A stretch of DNA of 64,000 bases from Treponema succinifaciens DSM 2489 (GCF_000195275.1 NC_015385.1:620001-684000), one strand, 5' to 3'; shown: positions 16,086 to 24,286, numbered from the stretch's first letter. Translations and numbers: made by a program. The notes: generated from the sequence alone by a model not told the origin.

Positions 16086-16463
16086 ATGATTTTGAATATT
16101 TTGGCTGTTGCGGCGGGCGGAGCGGCGGGAAGCGTTTTGCGCTATCTTTTTACGCTGATTCCGGTGAAGAGCGTTTTTCCGTTTCAGACTTTTGTTGTGA
16201 ATATGCTTGGTTGCTTTGCGATTGGTGCTGTTACAACACTGGCTTCTTTGGCGGCGCAAAAGGTTTCTTTTAGGTTCAGTCCGCTTGTTGTGCTTTTTCT
16301 TAAGACTGGCGTTTGCGGCGGATTCACGACTTTTTCTACGTTTGCGTTGGAAAGTGCGAATTTTGTTTCGGAGAAGAACTTTTTTATAGCGGCACTTTAC
16401 GCTTTTTCAAGTTTGATTTTGGGAATTCTGTGCGTGATTGCCGGGCAAAATTGTATCCGGTAG
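16086..16463 (+). CDS. crcB: CrcB/Fluc fluoride channel
   Basis: 125 residues with four membrane segments and the CrcB signatures in order: AGGAAGSVLRYL near residue 10, FVVNMLGCFAIG near 41 (the conserved Asn), and GVCGGFTTFSTFALE near 76 (the TTFST phenylalanine box). Dimers of this small protein export fluoride passively. No fluoride riboswitch is recognisable in the about 105-base leader. A TATAGAAT lies about 10 bases before the ATG, so the transcript leader may be very short. Neighbours are unrelated in function. Confidence 0.93.
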   Translation: MILNILAVAAGGAAGSVLRYLFTLIPVKSVFPFQTFVVNMLGCFAIGAVTTLASLAAQKVSFRFSPLVVLFLKTGVCGGFTTFSTFALESANFVSEKNFFIAALYAFSSLILGILCVIAGQNCIR

Positions 16464-16489
16464 GCAGGTAAATTTTAAAATGCGGCAGG

Positions 16490-16625
16490 GATTGGAAGGG
16501 TGAGCGCATTTTGAAAAAATGCGTGAAAACAAACGCGGAGCGTTTGGTCGGAGGCGGAAGCCGAAGCCCTGGAAAGCCCGGTTTTTGGCAGTTTGCGAAA
16601 GCGAACGGACAAAAAGCCGCCCTTA
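16490..16625. repeat. GC-rich, hairpin-forming intergenic element
   Basis: About 135 bases of GC-rich DNA in an otherwise AT-rich gap. It contains a chain of small stem-loops with GNRA-like loops (AACGC-GGA-GCGTT, GGC-GGAA-GCC, GCGAAAGC) and a longer pair CGGTTTTTG / CAAAAAGCCG. It looks like a dispersed structured repeat or a small RNA-like element. There is only one copy in this window. Confidence 0.35.
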
Positions 16626-16646
16626 ATATTATAATTTGCATTTCGG

Positions 16647-16675
16647 TTGACAAGATTTACTTAAAAGAATACTTT
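16647..16675 (+). promoter_or_regulatory. Candidate promoter for the mgtE leader
   Basis: TTGACA (16647-16652) with a 17-base spacer to TACTTT (16670-16675), a sigma-70-like pair. It lies about 45 bases upstream of the small leader ORF. Confidence 0.4.
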
Positions 16676-16720
16676 TTATACTGATTTTTATTCAATTTTT
16701 TGCTTAAGGAAGAATCGTTT

Positions 16721-16795
16721 ATGCCTGACGGTAGTTCCGGTAACCCGGCTTCTGGTCAAAGTTTGAATGCAGCTCCTCCCCCGGTGAATCTCTAA
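16721..16795 (+). CDS. 24-residue leader peptide ORF upstream of mgtE
   Basis: ATG 16721 to TAA 16793, preceded by a good AAGGAAG ribosome site 6-12 bases upstream. It encodes MPDGSSGNPASGQSLNAAPP then PVNL, with three consecutive proline codons (CCT CCC CCG) near the end. It ends 42 bases before the mgtE start. Proline-rich leader peptides are known to control magnesium transporter genes in enterobacteria through ribosome stalling at low magnesium; the resemblance here is only positional and compositional. Confidence 0.35.
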   Translation: MPDGSSGNPASGQSLNAAPPPVNL

Positions 16796-16837
16796 ATCAT
16801 TCTTTGGCCATAAATTTCTCATCTTATGGAGTTTTCT

Positions 16838-17416
16838 ATGGCAGATTTTAACGCTACTTTTCAAAAGACGCTGGACATTTTGCTTGAAGAAAAAAAATAT
16901 TCTTCGGCAAAAGATATTCTTTCTACTATGGCGCCGGAAGATGTCGCTGCGGTTCTTCAGGAACTTGATGAAAAACCGGCCGCCCTGCTGTTCCGCCTTC
17001 TTCCTAAAAAAATTGCGGCGGAAGCCTTTGTTGAGATGGAAAGCGATTTTCAGGAAAAACTGATTAAAGGCTTTTCTGACAAGGAGCTTACCGCCATTCT
17101 GGACGAAATGTATGTGAACGATGCCGCTGACATTGTTGAAGAAATGCCTGCAAACGTTGTGAACAGGATTCTTTTTGACGATTTGATGAAGACAAACGTT
17201 ATTTCTGTAGATACGCATACCGACCAGGAGGAGGTTGTTCAGATATTTTCAAAGTACAACTTTATGGCTTTGCCTGTTGTTGACAAAGAGCAGAATATGG
17301 TCGGAATCATTTCTTTTGACGATGCAATCGACGTGATGGAAGACGAAACCACAGAAGACATTGAGAGTTTTGATCAAAAAGTCAGTAAGTTTTTAAAAAT
17401 TCTCACTGACTTTTAA
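16838..17416 (+). pseudogene. mgtE: mgtE magnesium transporter remnant with internal deletion and no membrane domain
   Basis: The ATG at 16838 (MADFNATFQKT) has a TGGAG ribosome site; an upstream in-frame ATG at 16826 is less likely. Residues 1-110 are an MgtE_N superhelix (VAAVLQELDEKPAALLFRLL, EMYVNDAADIVEEMP). After NRIL the sequence jumps directly to the second CBS domain (VDTHTDQEEVVQIF, GIISFDDAIDVMEDETTEDI); the first CBS domain is missing. Right after TEDIE the expected KMAA... and all five membrane helices are gone, replaced by SFDQKVSKFLKILTDF and a stop. It cannot transport magnesium. The break coincides with the left edge of the restriction-modification island. Confidence 0.8.
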
Positions 17417-17437
17417 AAAATTCTCAGTGAGAATTTT
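17396..17437. terminator. Hairpin terminator after the mgtE remnant
   Basis: AAAATTCTCACTGA (17396-17409) and TCAGTGAGAATTTT (17424-17437) are perfect 14-bp inverted arms with a 14-base loop, flanked by A-runs on one side and T-runs on the other: a bidirectional intrinsic terminator. The left arm overlaps the last codons of the mgtE remnant. Confidence 0.7.
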
Positions 17438-17516
17438 AGCTTCTACCTTAGGAAATATTTTTCTCGCTTTTCTCCCGATTTCGTGAGATTTTATTTAAAA
17501 TTTAAGAGAAACATGG

Positions 17517-17522
17517 TATAAT
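17517..17522 (+). promoter_or_regulatory. Promoter -10 for the DUF3791/hsd operon
   Basis: TATAAT at 17517-17522, about 20 bases before the first ATG, with a TGGAG ribosome site in between. The -35 region is AT-rich and not clear. Confidence 0.5.
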
Positions 17523-17542
17523 CCCCTTGTTGGAGAATCAGA

Positions 17543-17767
17543 ATGGCGGAAGTACCTGTAAAAGACAAAATTGAATATACCGTTGCTCTCGTAAGCGATT
17601 TCGCAAAAAAATATTCGCTTTCCAACACACAGGCATTCAACTACCTAGATCGATTTAATGCCATTACGCTTTTGGAACAGCACTACAATATAGCCCACAC
17701 CCTTGCATATTCGGAAATGGTAGATACATTAGCTTCTTATTGCAAAGACCATGGAGGAAATGTCTGA
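17543..17767 (+). CDS. DUF3791-family small protein
   Basis: 74 residues: VALVSDFAKKYSLSNTQAFNYL, then IALLEQHYNIAHTLAYSEMVD-like helices and a GGNV tail, matching the short DUF3791 type. DUF3791 genes commonly flank DUF3990 genes, which are thought to encode ADP-ribosyltransferase-like toxins. Its TGA overlaps the ATG of the DUF3990 stump (TGATG), so the original operon layout is kept. It is probably an antitoxin-type partner; that role is inferred. Confidence 0.65.
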   Translation: MAEVPVKDKIEYTVALVSDFAKKYSLSNTQAFNYLDRFNAITLLEQHYNIAHTLAYSEMVDTLASYCKDHGGNV

Positions 17768-17817
17768 TGTTTTTGTATCATGGTTCAAATGCTTGTAAAC
17801 AAAGGACTCTGCCATGA
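17767..17817 (+). pseudogene. 16-codon stump of a DUF3990 toxin gene
   Basis: ATG 17767 to TGA 17815 encodes MFLYHGSNACKQRTLP. The first eight residues (M-x-LYHGSN) are the diagnostic N-terminus of DUF3990 proteins; the other roughly 140 residues are deleted. Both overlaps are kept: the preceding gene ends TGATG and the following gene starts inside CCATGA. The deletion removed the presumed toxin while retaining both small flanking genes. Confidence 0.65.
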
Positions 17818-18032
17818 ATGATGTTGAATATCAGATTGAATGTACCACACGAGACCTTGCGACATATCTCGTAAGGGATTTTTCTTTTACCGTGGAACAG
17901 GCCTTGCGTGCCGTGTACAACTCAGAACTCTACCAGAAACTCTGTGACCCAAAGACAGGACTTTACTTTCAAAGCCCCCTTTATGTGTATGACTATTTAA
18001 AGACCGAAATCAAAACAGGAAAACTACAATGA
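17814..18032 (+). CDS. Second DUF3791-like small protein
   Basis: 72 residues (TRDLATYLVRDFSFTVEQAL, then VYNSELYQKLCDPKTGLYFQ and a YVYDYLKTE end), the longer DUF3791 type with a C-terminal Tyr-rich helix. It starts within the stop of the DUF3990 stump and its stop overlaps the next ORF (18029), so DUF3791, stump, DUF3791-like and XRE genes form one transcript leading into hsdR. Antitoxin-like role inferred from context. Confidence 0.6.
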   Translation: MNDVEYQIECTTRDLATYLVRDFSFTVEQALRAVYNSELYQKLCDPKTGLYFQSPLYVYDYLKTEIKTGKLQ

Positions 18033-18241
18033 GCGCAAGTTACAAAAAACTCTGGAAAATCCTAATCGACCGCGACATGAACAAGAGCGACCTCATCCGC
18101 CAGGCAAAAATCACCAGCAACATCGTAGCCAAAATGGGCAAAGGCGAAGATGTTTCCATGGAAAGCCTCAGGAAAATCTGTATTGCGCTTGACTGCGAGA
18201 TTGGGGATATTATGGAAGTGAATGCGGGTGATGGAGAGTGA
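18029..18241 (+). CDS. XRE-type regulator (Cro/C1 HTH), operon control gene
   Basis: 70 residues, one helix-turn-helix of the YozG/HTH_26 type: LWKILIDRDMNKSDLIRQAK, ITSNIVAKMGKGEDVSMESL and RKICIALDCEIGDIME. Its start overlaps the preceding stop by 4 bases and it ends 3 bases before hsdR. Small HTH proteins directly upstream of restriction genes often act as controllers delaying restriction; that role is inferred from position. Confidence 0.8.
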   Translation: MSASYKKLWKILIDRDMNKSDLIRQAKITSNIVAKMGKGEDVSMESLRKICIALDCEIGDIMEVNAGDGE

Positions 18242-18244
18242 AAA

Positions 18245-20797
18245 ATGAGTGATATTTTTGACATAAAAGACATGACAGAAGAAGATATAAAACATGAATA
18301 CATAACAACTGCCCTCGAAGCAAAGTGGGATGCAAAAAAAATCTCCATGGAAACAGAAATCTGGAAGGCTGTAAAAAAGCGCAATCAAAATCTTCATATT
18401 TCAGCATCTCCTCTCAACAATTTTACAGACGGAAAAGTCAAAATCAAAGGAAACATTCCAAGCCGCGACAAAGGAAAACGATGTGACTACATTCTGTGGT
18501 ACAACAAGGGAACACCGCTTGCAATCGTAGAAGCAAAAGACAATAACCACGCATCTTCCTTTGGCTTACAGCAGGCTATCAGTTACGGAGTTTTGCTTGA
18601 TGTTCCTTTCGTTTACACTTCAAATGGCTCAACTTTTTTTGAACACGATTTTACAACAGGCTTAGAAAAAGAAATCCCACTTTCAGATTTTCCTACCGCA
18701 GAAGAATTGATGGCCCGCTGGCGTGGAGTAAATGCAGAAAAGATAGCAGAAGTTGAAAACCGCATGGAATATGCGATTGACGGTAATGCTAAGTTTTATG
18801 ATGTTCCTCTTTGTTTTGAAGAGAATCTTATGAACACTCCATTTTATTCTGGAGCAGATTGTTATCCACCACGTTATTATCAGCGTAATGCAGTAAACAG
18901 AACTCTTGAAGCAATTGCAAAACATCAGGCTCGTATACTCATTGCAATGGCAACAGGAACTGGAAAAACATATACAGCTTTTCAGATTGTATGGCGTTTG
19001 ATTGAATCTGGAACTAAAAAGAAAGTTCTTTATCTTGCAGACAGAAATAATCTTGTGGATCAGTCTATTCAGCAGGACTTTAAGCCGCTTGATAAAGTAA
19101 TTCACAAAATCAATTTTCAGAAAGAAGACAAATCTAAAATCTCAGCATATCAGGTTTACTTTGCTTTGTACCAGCAGCTAGATTCTACAAAACATCATAA
19201 TGATGAAGAGGAAGAAACAGAAGAAGAGATTGAAAACGAACTTTCAAAGTATAAAGAATTCTTTACTCCTGATTTCTTTGATTTGATTATTGTTGATGAG
19301 TGTCACCGCGGTTCCGCAAAGGCTGACTCACGCTGGCGTAAGATTCTTGAATATTTTAATGGTGCAACACAGATTGGTATGACTGCAACTCCAAAGGAAA
19401 CAAAGTATGTTTCTAACATTGATTACTTTGGCGAGCCGGTTTATTCATACAGCCTTAAACAGGGAATTGAAGATGGATTTCTTGCTCCGTTTAAAGTAAT
19501 TAATGTTCACACAAATATTGATGACGGCTGGAGACCTAAAAAGGGGCAGAAGGATATTCACGGAAATGAAATTGAAGATCGGGAATATAATCTTTCTGAT
19601 TATGATTACAACATCATTGTTCAAGACCGTATTGATGAAGTTGCAGCTGAAATTACAAAGTACCTGAAAGAAACTGACCCCATGTCAAAGACAATTGTAT
19701 TCTGTCCTACAGAAGATGCGGCAGACAGAATGCGTGTTGCATTAAATAATTTAAATACTGATATGGTCTTAAAAGATAATCAGGGAAATGTAAAGGAACA
19801 GTATGTTGTCCGCATTACAGGAAGTGACAAATATGGAAAAGAAAAACTTGATTATTTTATTTCTGTTTCACAGCCTTACCCGGTAATTGCAACGACTTCA
19901 AAGCTCCTTTCAACTGGTAGTGACTGTAAAATGGTAAAGCTTATTGTCATTGATGAACTTATTAACTCAATGACTGAGTTTAAGCAGATTATTGGCCGTG
20001 GTACACGACTTCGCTATGATGATGGAAAAACTCATTTTACAATTATGGACTTCCGCAGAGTAAGCCGATTATTTGCAGACCCTGACTGGGATGGCGAAAT
20101 TGAACAGGATGAAGATTTTGATCCGAAACCAGAACCTAAAATCCCTCCTGAACCAAAAGACCCAACAGATGATTCAGATGATGATGGAGATGGCCCTGAT
20201 AATGTAGATCCTCCTACACCTAATCCAAAACCAATTATTGGAAAAGGTCAAATCAGAGTAGATGTTCTTCAGCGTTTAGTTTCTATATATGATACAGATG
20301 GAAAACTCTTGAAGCAGGAATCTATTGAAGATTATACAAAAGAAAGTATTCTTGGAACTTACCAGACATTGGAAAACTTTATTCAGACCTGGAACGGTGA
20401 GCAGAAAAAAGAAATCATCCGTAACATGCTCAAAGAAAAAGGAATTGATCTTGAGCTGATTAAGAAAGATCAGAACATGACAGATGTAGATGACTTTGAT
20501 TTTATCTGTCATATTGCATTTAATCAAAAGCCTCTCACAAGAAGAGAACGTGCAGAGAATGTAAAGAAACGTGACATCTTTGGAAAGTACGGAGAAGCTG
20601 CCCGCGAAGTTATAAATGCACTTTTGGATAAATATGCCGAACTTGGCATTTATGATATTGAATCAACAGAGATTCTAAAACAGAATCCATTTACTAAATA
20701 TGGAAAGCCTGCTCGTATTGCGGCTTTGTTCGGTGGAAATGACAAATACCGACAGGCAATAAAAGAACTTGAGAACGAATTGTATAAGGTAGCATAA
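18245..20797 (+). CDS. hsdR: Type I restriction endonuclease R subunit
   Basis: 850 residues. A PD-(D/E)xK nuclease (D81 with YILWYN, then IVEAKDNN at 95-101) precedes an SF2 translocase: Walker A ATGTGKT 236-242, DECHRGS 351-357, MTATPKE 379-385 and a C-terminal motif VI (QIIGRGTRLRYDD). The end (ERAENVKKRDIFGKYGEAAR) fits the EcoEI R C-terminal domain. It cuts unmodified DNA after ATP-driven translocation in complex with HsdM and HsdS. A GGAG ribosome site precedes ATG 18245. It has an Asp/Pro-rich linker around 630-670 and is followed with no gap by the half hsdS. Confidence 0.95.
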   Translation: MSDIFDIKDMTEEDIKHEYITTALEAKWDAKKISMETEIWKAVKKRNQNLHISASPLNNFTDGKVKIKGNIPSRDKGKRCDYILWYNKGTPLAIVEAKDNNHASSFGLQQAISYGVLLDVPFVYTSNGSTFFEHDFTTGLEKEIPLSDFPTAEELMARWRGVNAEKIAEVENRMEYAIDGNAKFYDVPLCFEENLMNTPFYSGADCYPPRYYQRNAVNRTLEAIAKHQARILIAMATGTGKTYTAFQIVWRLIESGTKKKVLYLADRNNLVDQSIQQDFKPLDKVIHKINFQKEDKSKISAYQVYFALYQQLDSTKHHNDEEEETEEEIENELSKYKEFFTPDFFDLIIVDECHRGSAKADSRWRKILEYFNGATQIGMTATPKETKYVSNIDYFGEPVYSYSLKQGIEDGFLAPFKVINVHTNIDDGWRPKKGQKDIHGNEIEDREYNLSDYDYNIIVQDRIDEVAAEITKYLKETDPMSKTIVFCPTEDAADRMRVALNNLNTDMVLKDNQGNVKEQYVVRITGSDKYGKEKLDYFISVSQPYPVIATTSKLLSTGSDCKMVKLIVIDELINSMTEFKQIIGRGTRLRYDDGKTHFTIMDFRRVSRLFADPDWDGEIEQDEDFDPKPEPKIPPEPKDPTDDSDDDGDGPDNVDPPTPNPKPIIGKGQIRVDVLQRLVSIYDTDGKLLKQESIEDYTKESILGTYQTLENFIQTWNGEQKKEIIRNMLKEKGIDLELIKKDQNMTDVDDFDFICHIAFNQKPLTRRERAENVKKRDIFGKYGEAAREVINALLDKYAELGIYDIESTEILKQNPFTKYGKPARIAALFGGNDKYRQAIKELENELYKVA

Positions 20798-21601
20798 ATG
20801 GGAGCAAAAGAATTAAAAGCAGCTATTTTGCAAGAAGCGATTTCCGGTCGCCTTGTGCCGCAGATAGCCAGCGAAGGAAACGCGCGGGATTTGCTGGAAG
20901 AAATTAGGAAAGAAAAACTGTCACACGGATTGGATTTTGCTAACGCAAAATCTGGAAAAAGGAAATCAAAAAAAGAGACAGCGTTAGCTGACTCGAATCC
21001 GTGTGACATTAAAGAAGATGAGATTCCCTTTGAGATTCCAGAGAACTGGTGCTGGTGTCGGTTGGGGGAGATTGTTTATAACAACGGTCAAAAAATACCT
21101 GATAAAGAATTCAGTTATATTGATATTGGTTCAATAGATAATCTGCATCAAAAGTTAAATGATAAAGAAAACTTTGTTTCACCAGAGCAGGCTCCTTCGA
21201 GGGCAAGAAAAATTGTGAAAAAGGGTGATATTATTTATGCGACCGTAAGACCGTACTTACATAACATGTGCATTATTGATAAGGACTTTGAAAAAGAGCC
21301 TATCGCAAGTACTGGATTTGCAGTTTTAGCTTGCTATCCTCAAATAAATAATCAATATTTATTTTATTATTTACTTTCACCTTCATTTGATAATTACGCA
21401 AATGATACAGAAAATTCGAAAGGAGTTGCATACCCAGCAATAAATGATGATAAATTGTACAAGGGGGTTATTCCTCTCCCACCCCTTGCCGAACAAAAAC
21501 GCATTGTTCGTGCTTTGGAAGCGATTCTGCCTGTTATAGACGAATATCGTAAAAAAGAAGAAGAACTTGCCAGACTTATTCTGAGTAGAAAAATAATATA
21601 A
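20798..21601 (+). CDS. hsdS: Half-size type I specificity subunit (single TRD)
   Basis: 267 residues, about half a normal HsdS: one conserved N-terminal helix (LKAAILQEAISGRLVPQ, then NARDLLEEIRKEKLSHG), a palindrome-encoded linker, DEIPFEIPENWCWCRLGE, one target-recognition domain (about 85-235) and a closing coiled coil (PLPPLAEQKRIVRALEAI). Half HsdS proteins can act as dimers, recognising a symmetric site. Its start is immediately after the hsdR stop. A second, full hsdS lies at 25194; the shared flanking DNA allows TRD exchange. A palindrome remnant follows its stop, hinting that the second half was lost. Confidence 0.9.
   Translation: MGAKELKAAILQEAISGRLVPQIASEGNARDLLEEIRKEKLSHGLDFANAKSGKRKSKKETALADSNPCDIKEDEIPFEIPENWCWCRLGEIVYNNGQKIPDKEFSYIDIGSIDNLHQKLNDKENFVSPEQAPSRARKIVKKGDIIYATVRPYLHNMCIIDKDFEKEPIASTGFAVLACYPQINNQYLFYYLLSPSFDNYANDTENSKGVAYPAINDDKLYKGVIPLPPLAEQKRIVRALEAILPVIDEYRKKEEELARLILSRKII
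20920..21007. repeat. Palindromic element A in the half-hsdS linker
   Basis: 88 bp bounded by GTCACACGGATT and AATCCGTGTGAC inverted arms. Inside are two sub-hairpins, one with a TAAC loop (GATTTTGC/GCAAAATC) and one with a GTTA loop (GAGACAGC/GCTGACTC, one mismatch). The whole element is translated in frame as part of the HsdS linker, ending SNPCD. Confidence 0.75.
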
Positions 21602-21606
21602 AAAAA

Positions 21607-21639
21607 GAGTCGGCGTTAGCCGACTCGAATCCGTGTGAC
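21607..21639. repeat. Palindromic element D, remnant between half hsdS and hsdM
   Basis: GAGTCGGC-GTTA-GCCGACTC (21607-21626, perfect hairpin) followed by GAATCCGTGTGAC. It matches the right half of element A, but lies after the hsdS stop codon and outside any gene, 20 bases before the hsdM start. Confidence 0.65.
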
Positions 21640-21658
21640 AATAATGAGGAGACCATAA

Positions 21659-23161
21659 ATGAGCAACTTAAGTAGTTTTGTAAAACGCATTCGAGATGTA
21701 ATGCGTAACGATGCCGGTATTAACGGTGATGCACAGAGAATTGAACAGATAGCCTGGATGCTTTTCTTAAAGGTATATGACGCAAAAGAAGAAGACTGGG
21801 AATTTGAAGATGAAAAATACGAATCAATTATCCCGGAAGAACTTCGCTGGCGCAACTGGGCACATACTGAAAATCAGGGTGACGGGCTTACAGGTGACAA
21901 ACTCTTGAACTTTGTAAACAATAAGCTTTTCCCAACTCTTAAAAATCTTGAAATCTCACCTGACACACCAATCCGCCAGAGTATTGTACGCACGACTTTT
22001 GAAGATGCAAACAACTACATGAAGGACGGTGTACTTCTTCGTCAGATTGTAAATATTATCGATGAGCTGGATTTTGGAAGCTACGAAGAAACTCACGCTT
22101 TTGGAGAAATCTACGAAACAATTCTTAAAGAGCTCCAGAGTGCCGGAAGTGCCGGTGAATTCTATACACCACGTGCTGTAACACAGTTTATGGCAAAAAT
22201 GATTAAGCCTCAGATTGGTGAAACAATGGCAGACTTTGCCTGCGGTACTGGTGGATTCCTTTCAAGCTGGATAAAAGAACTTGAAGAAGTAAAAGACGCT
22301 AAAGGCAGCATTTCAAACGAAGAATCAGAAAAAATCTACAACTCAATTTATGCTGTGGAAAAAAAGCAGTTCCCTTACATGCTTTGTGTTACAAACATGC
22401 TTTTGCACGGCTTGGACAGCCCGAAAGTTTATCACGGAAACTCACTTATTTATAAACTTTTAGACTACACCCAGAAAGATGCCTTTGACGTAATTCTTAT
22501 GAATCCACCTTATGGTGGAAGCGAAAAGGACGACATCAAACAGAACTTCCCTGCAGACTTGCGTTCAAGTGAAACAGCTGATTTATTTATGGCAGTCATC
22601 ATGTACCGCCTTAAAAAAAATGGACGAGCAGCTGTAATTGTCCCGGACGGATTCCTGTTTGGAAACGACAATGCAAAGAACAATCTTAAGAAAAAACTTC
22701 TTACAGATTTTAATCTTCATACAATTGTCCGCTTGCCTGGCAGTGTGTTCAGTCCATACACAAGCATTACAACAAACATTCTTTTCTTTAATAATGAAGA
22801 GCCGACTGGAAAAACATGGTTCTACCGCGTAGACATTCCAAGCGACCGTAAGCACTTTAGCAAAACAAAGCCGATGGAATTAAAGCACTTTGACGATTGT
22901 ATTGCCTGGTGGAACGATCGCAAGGAAATTACAGACGATGAAGGAAATCCAAAAGCAAAGTGTTTTACAGCTCAGGAACTTATTGATTCAAATTACAATT
23001 TTGATGTTTGCGGTTATCCTCACGAAGAAGAAGAAATATTGAGCGTTGCAGAAACAATTCAGAACTACGAAGAAAAACGTTCAAAGCTTAATGCTGATAT
23101 AGATAATCTTCTTGCCCAGATTACAGAACTTCATCAGAAAGCACAGAAAGGGGAGTTGTAA
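21659..23161 (+). CDS. hsdM: Type I DNA methyltransferase M subunit
   Basis: 500 residues. An HsdM_N helical domain (about 5-130) precedes an N6-adenine methylase: EFYTPRAVTQFMAKM 167-181, SAM motif ADFACGTGGF 191-200 and catalytic NPPYGG 282-287. It methylates the host site with HsdS and forms the restriction complex with HsdR. GAGGAG precedes the ATG. Its last base pairs with the Fic start (TAATG overlap at 23161), so the Fic gene is co-translated. Confidence 0.95.
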   Translation: MSNLSSFVKRIRDVMRNDAGINGDAQRIEQIAWMLFLKVYDAKEEDWEFEDEKYESIIPEELRWRNWAHTENQGDGLTGDKLLNFVNNKLFPTLKNLEISPDTPIRQSIVRTTFEDANNYMKDGVLLRQIVNIIDELDFGSYEETHAFGEIYETILKELQSAGSAGEFYTPRAVTQFMAKMIKPQIGETMADFACGTGGFLSSWIKELEEVKDAKGSISNEESEKIYNSIYAVEKKQFPYMLCVTNMLLHGLDSPKVYHGNSLIYKLLDYTQKDAFDVILMNPPYGGSEKDDIKQNFPADLRSSETADLFMAVIMYRLKKNGRAAVIVPDGFLFGNDNAKNNLKKKLLTDFNLHTIVRLPGSVFSPYTSITTNILFFNNEEPTGKTWFYRVDIPSDRKHFSKTKPMELKHFDDCIAWWNDRKEITDDEGNPKAKCFTAQELIDSNYNFDVCGYPHEEEEILSVAETIQNYEEKRSKLNADIDNLLAQITELHQKAQKGEL

Positions 23162-24216
23162 TGCCAGAGCGAACCTTGCAGAAAATTTTAGATGAATATT
23201 ACTCACTCGGAATAAACAATCAAATAGACTGGGAAAAGTTTTATCTGTATTCAATCATTACTCATTCCACTGCAATCGAAGGCTCAACCGTTACGGAAGT
23301 TGAAGCCCAGCTTTTGTTTGATGAAGGAATCACTTCCAGTAAGCGGACAATTACAGAACAGATGATGAATCTGGATTTGAAGAATGCTTACGAATACGGA
23401 ATAAAATGGATTATGCAGCATCCAGAAATCACAGTGAATTCGCTTATAAGCCTTTCGGCAAAAGTAATGGCACGGACTGGAAGCGAGTATCACACAATTA
23501 CAGGTGATTTTTCTGCGGCAAAAGGAGAACTCAGAAAAGTAAATGTAACGGCAGGAATTGGCGGAGTCTCTTATATGGCGTATCAGAAAGTTCCTGCAAA
23601 GCTTGAATCATTTTGCCAGAAATTGAATGAACTCCGCAAAAATATAAATCCAAAAGACATTTCTTCTGTTTACAAGCTGAGCTTCTGGGCGCATTATGAA
23701 CTGGTAACGATTCATCCGTGGGTAGACGGAAACGGCAGGATGAGCCGCCTTTTGATGAATCTTTTGCAGTGGGAATACGGACTCATTCCTTCAAAAGTTC
23801 TAAAAGAAGACAAGGCGGAATATATTCAGGCTCTCATAGACTCACGGGAAAAAGATGATGATAGTATTTTTATTGACTTTATGTTGAACCTTCATGCAAA
23901 ACATCTGCAAAGAGAAATTGAACAGTTTAAGGCTTCCATGAGCGAAAATAATGAGAAAATGGTCGATAAATCGCTTTTGAAGCTAGAAATGGTCGATAAG
24001 TGGTCTGTAAAGCCAACTTTAGCCGAGAAACTGGTCGATATTTTGCATTTTATGAGCGATAAATCCCAAATCACTACAGAGGAACTTGTGCGGCATTTTG
24101 ATTTTGCACCTACAACAGCCAAGCGTTACCTGCGCCAGCTGACTGAATTCGGCTACCTTGAAGCAATGGGCGGGAATAAGAACAGATGCTATAAACTAAA
24201 AGAAGGAGAACTGTAA
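23161..24216 (+). CDS. Fic-family AMP-transferase (class II, with C-terminal winged helix)
   Basis: 351 residues. The Fic motif HPWVDGNGRMSR lies at 185-196 (Trp replaces the usual Phe), and an inhibitory-helix motif STAIEG at 36-41 ([S/T]xxxE[G/N]) at the N-terminus marks a self-inhibited class II protein. Residues about 290-345 look like a winged helix (TTEELVRHFDFAPTTAKRYL). Fic proteins transfer AMP to target proteins. The start overlaps the hsdM stop, tying it to the restriction operon; Fic and RhuM-type genes are frequent passengers of type I loci. Target unknown. Confidence 0.9.
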   Translation: MPERTLQKILDEYYSLGINNQIDWEKFYLYSIITHSTAIEGSTVTEVEAQLLFDEGITSSKRTITEQMMNLDLKNAYEYGIKWIMQHPEITVNSLISLSAKVMARTGSEYHTITGDFSAAKGELRKVNVTAGIGGVSYMAYQKVPAKLESFCQKLNELRKNINPKDISSVYKLSFWAHYELVTIHPWVDGNGRMSRLLMNLLQWEYGLIPSKVLKEDKAEYIQALIDSREKDDDSIFIDFMLNLHAKHLQREIEQFKASMSENNEKMVDKSLLKLEMVDKWSVKPTLAEKLVDILHFMSDKSQITTEELVRHFDFAPTTAKRYLRQLTEFGYLEAMGGNKNRCYKLKEGEL

Positions 24217-24263
24217 ACCCATCGAATTCGAGGGGGTTAACTGTAAATGTACAAAAAATCTGC

Positions 24264-24269
24264 TATAAT
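24264..24269 (+). promoter_or_regulatory. Promoter -10 upstream of the small ORF pair
   Basis: TATAAT at 24264-24269 in a 70-base gap after the Fic gene, with AGGAAG as ribosome site before ATG 24287. It indicates a separate promoter for the second half of the island. Confidence 0.45.
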
Positions 24270-24286
24270 ATATAGGAAGACTTATT

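Noticed and set aside
16036-16160. TTTTTACGCTGATT repeated before and in crcB
   Set aside because: A 14-base repeat, with one copy in coding sequence, is plausible by chance and has no palindrome or mobile feature.
16688-17218. 176-residue minus-strand ORF over the mgtE region
   Set aside because: Shadow of MgtE_N coding; His/Phe-rich translation with no motif.
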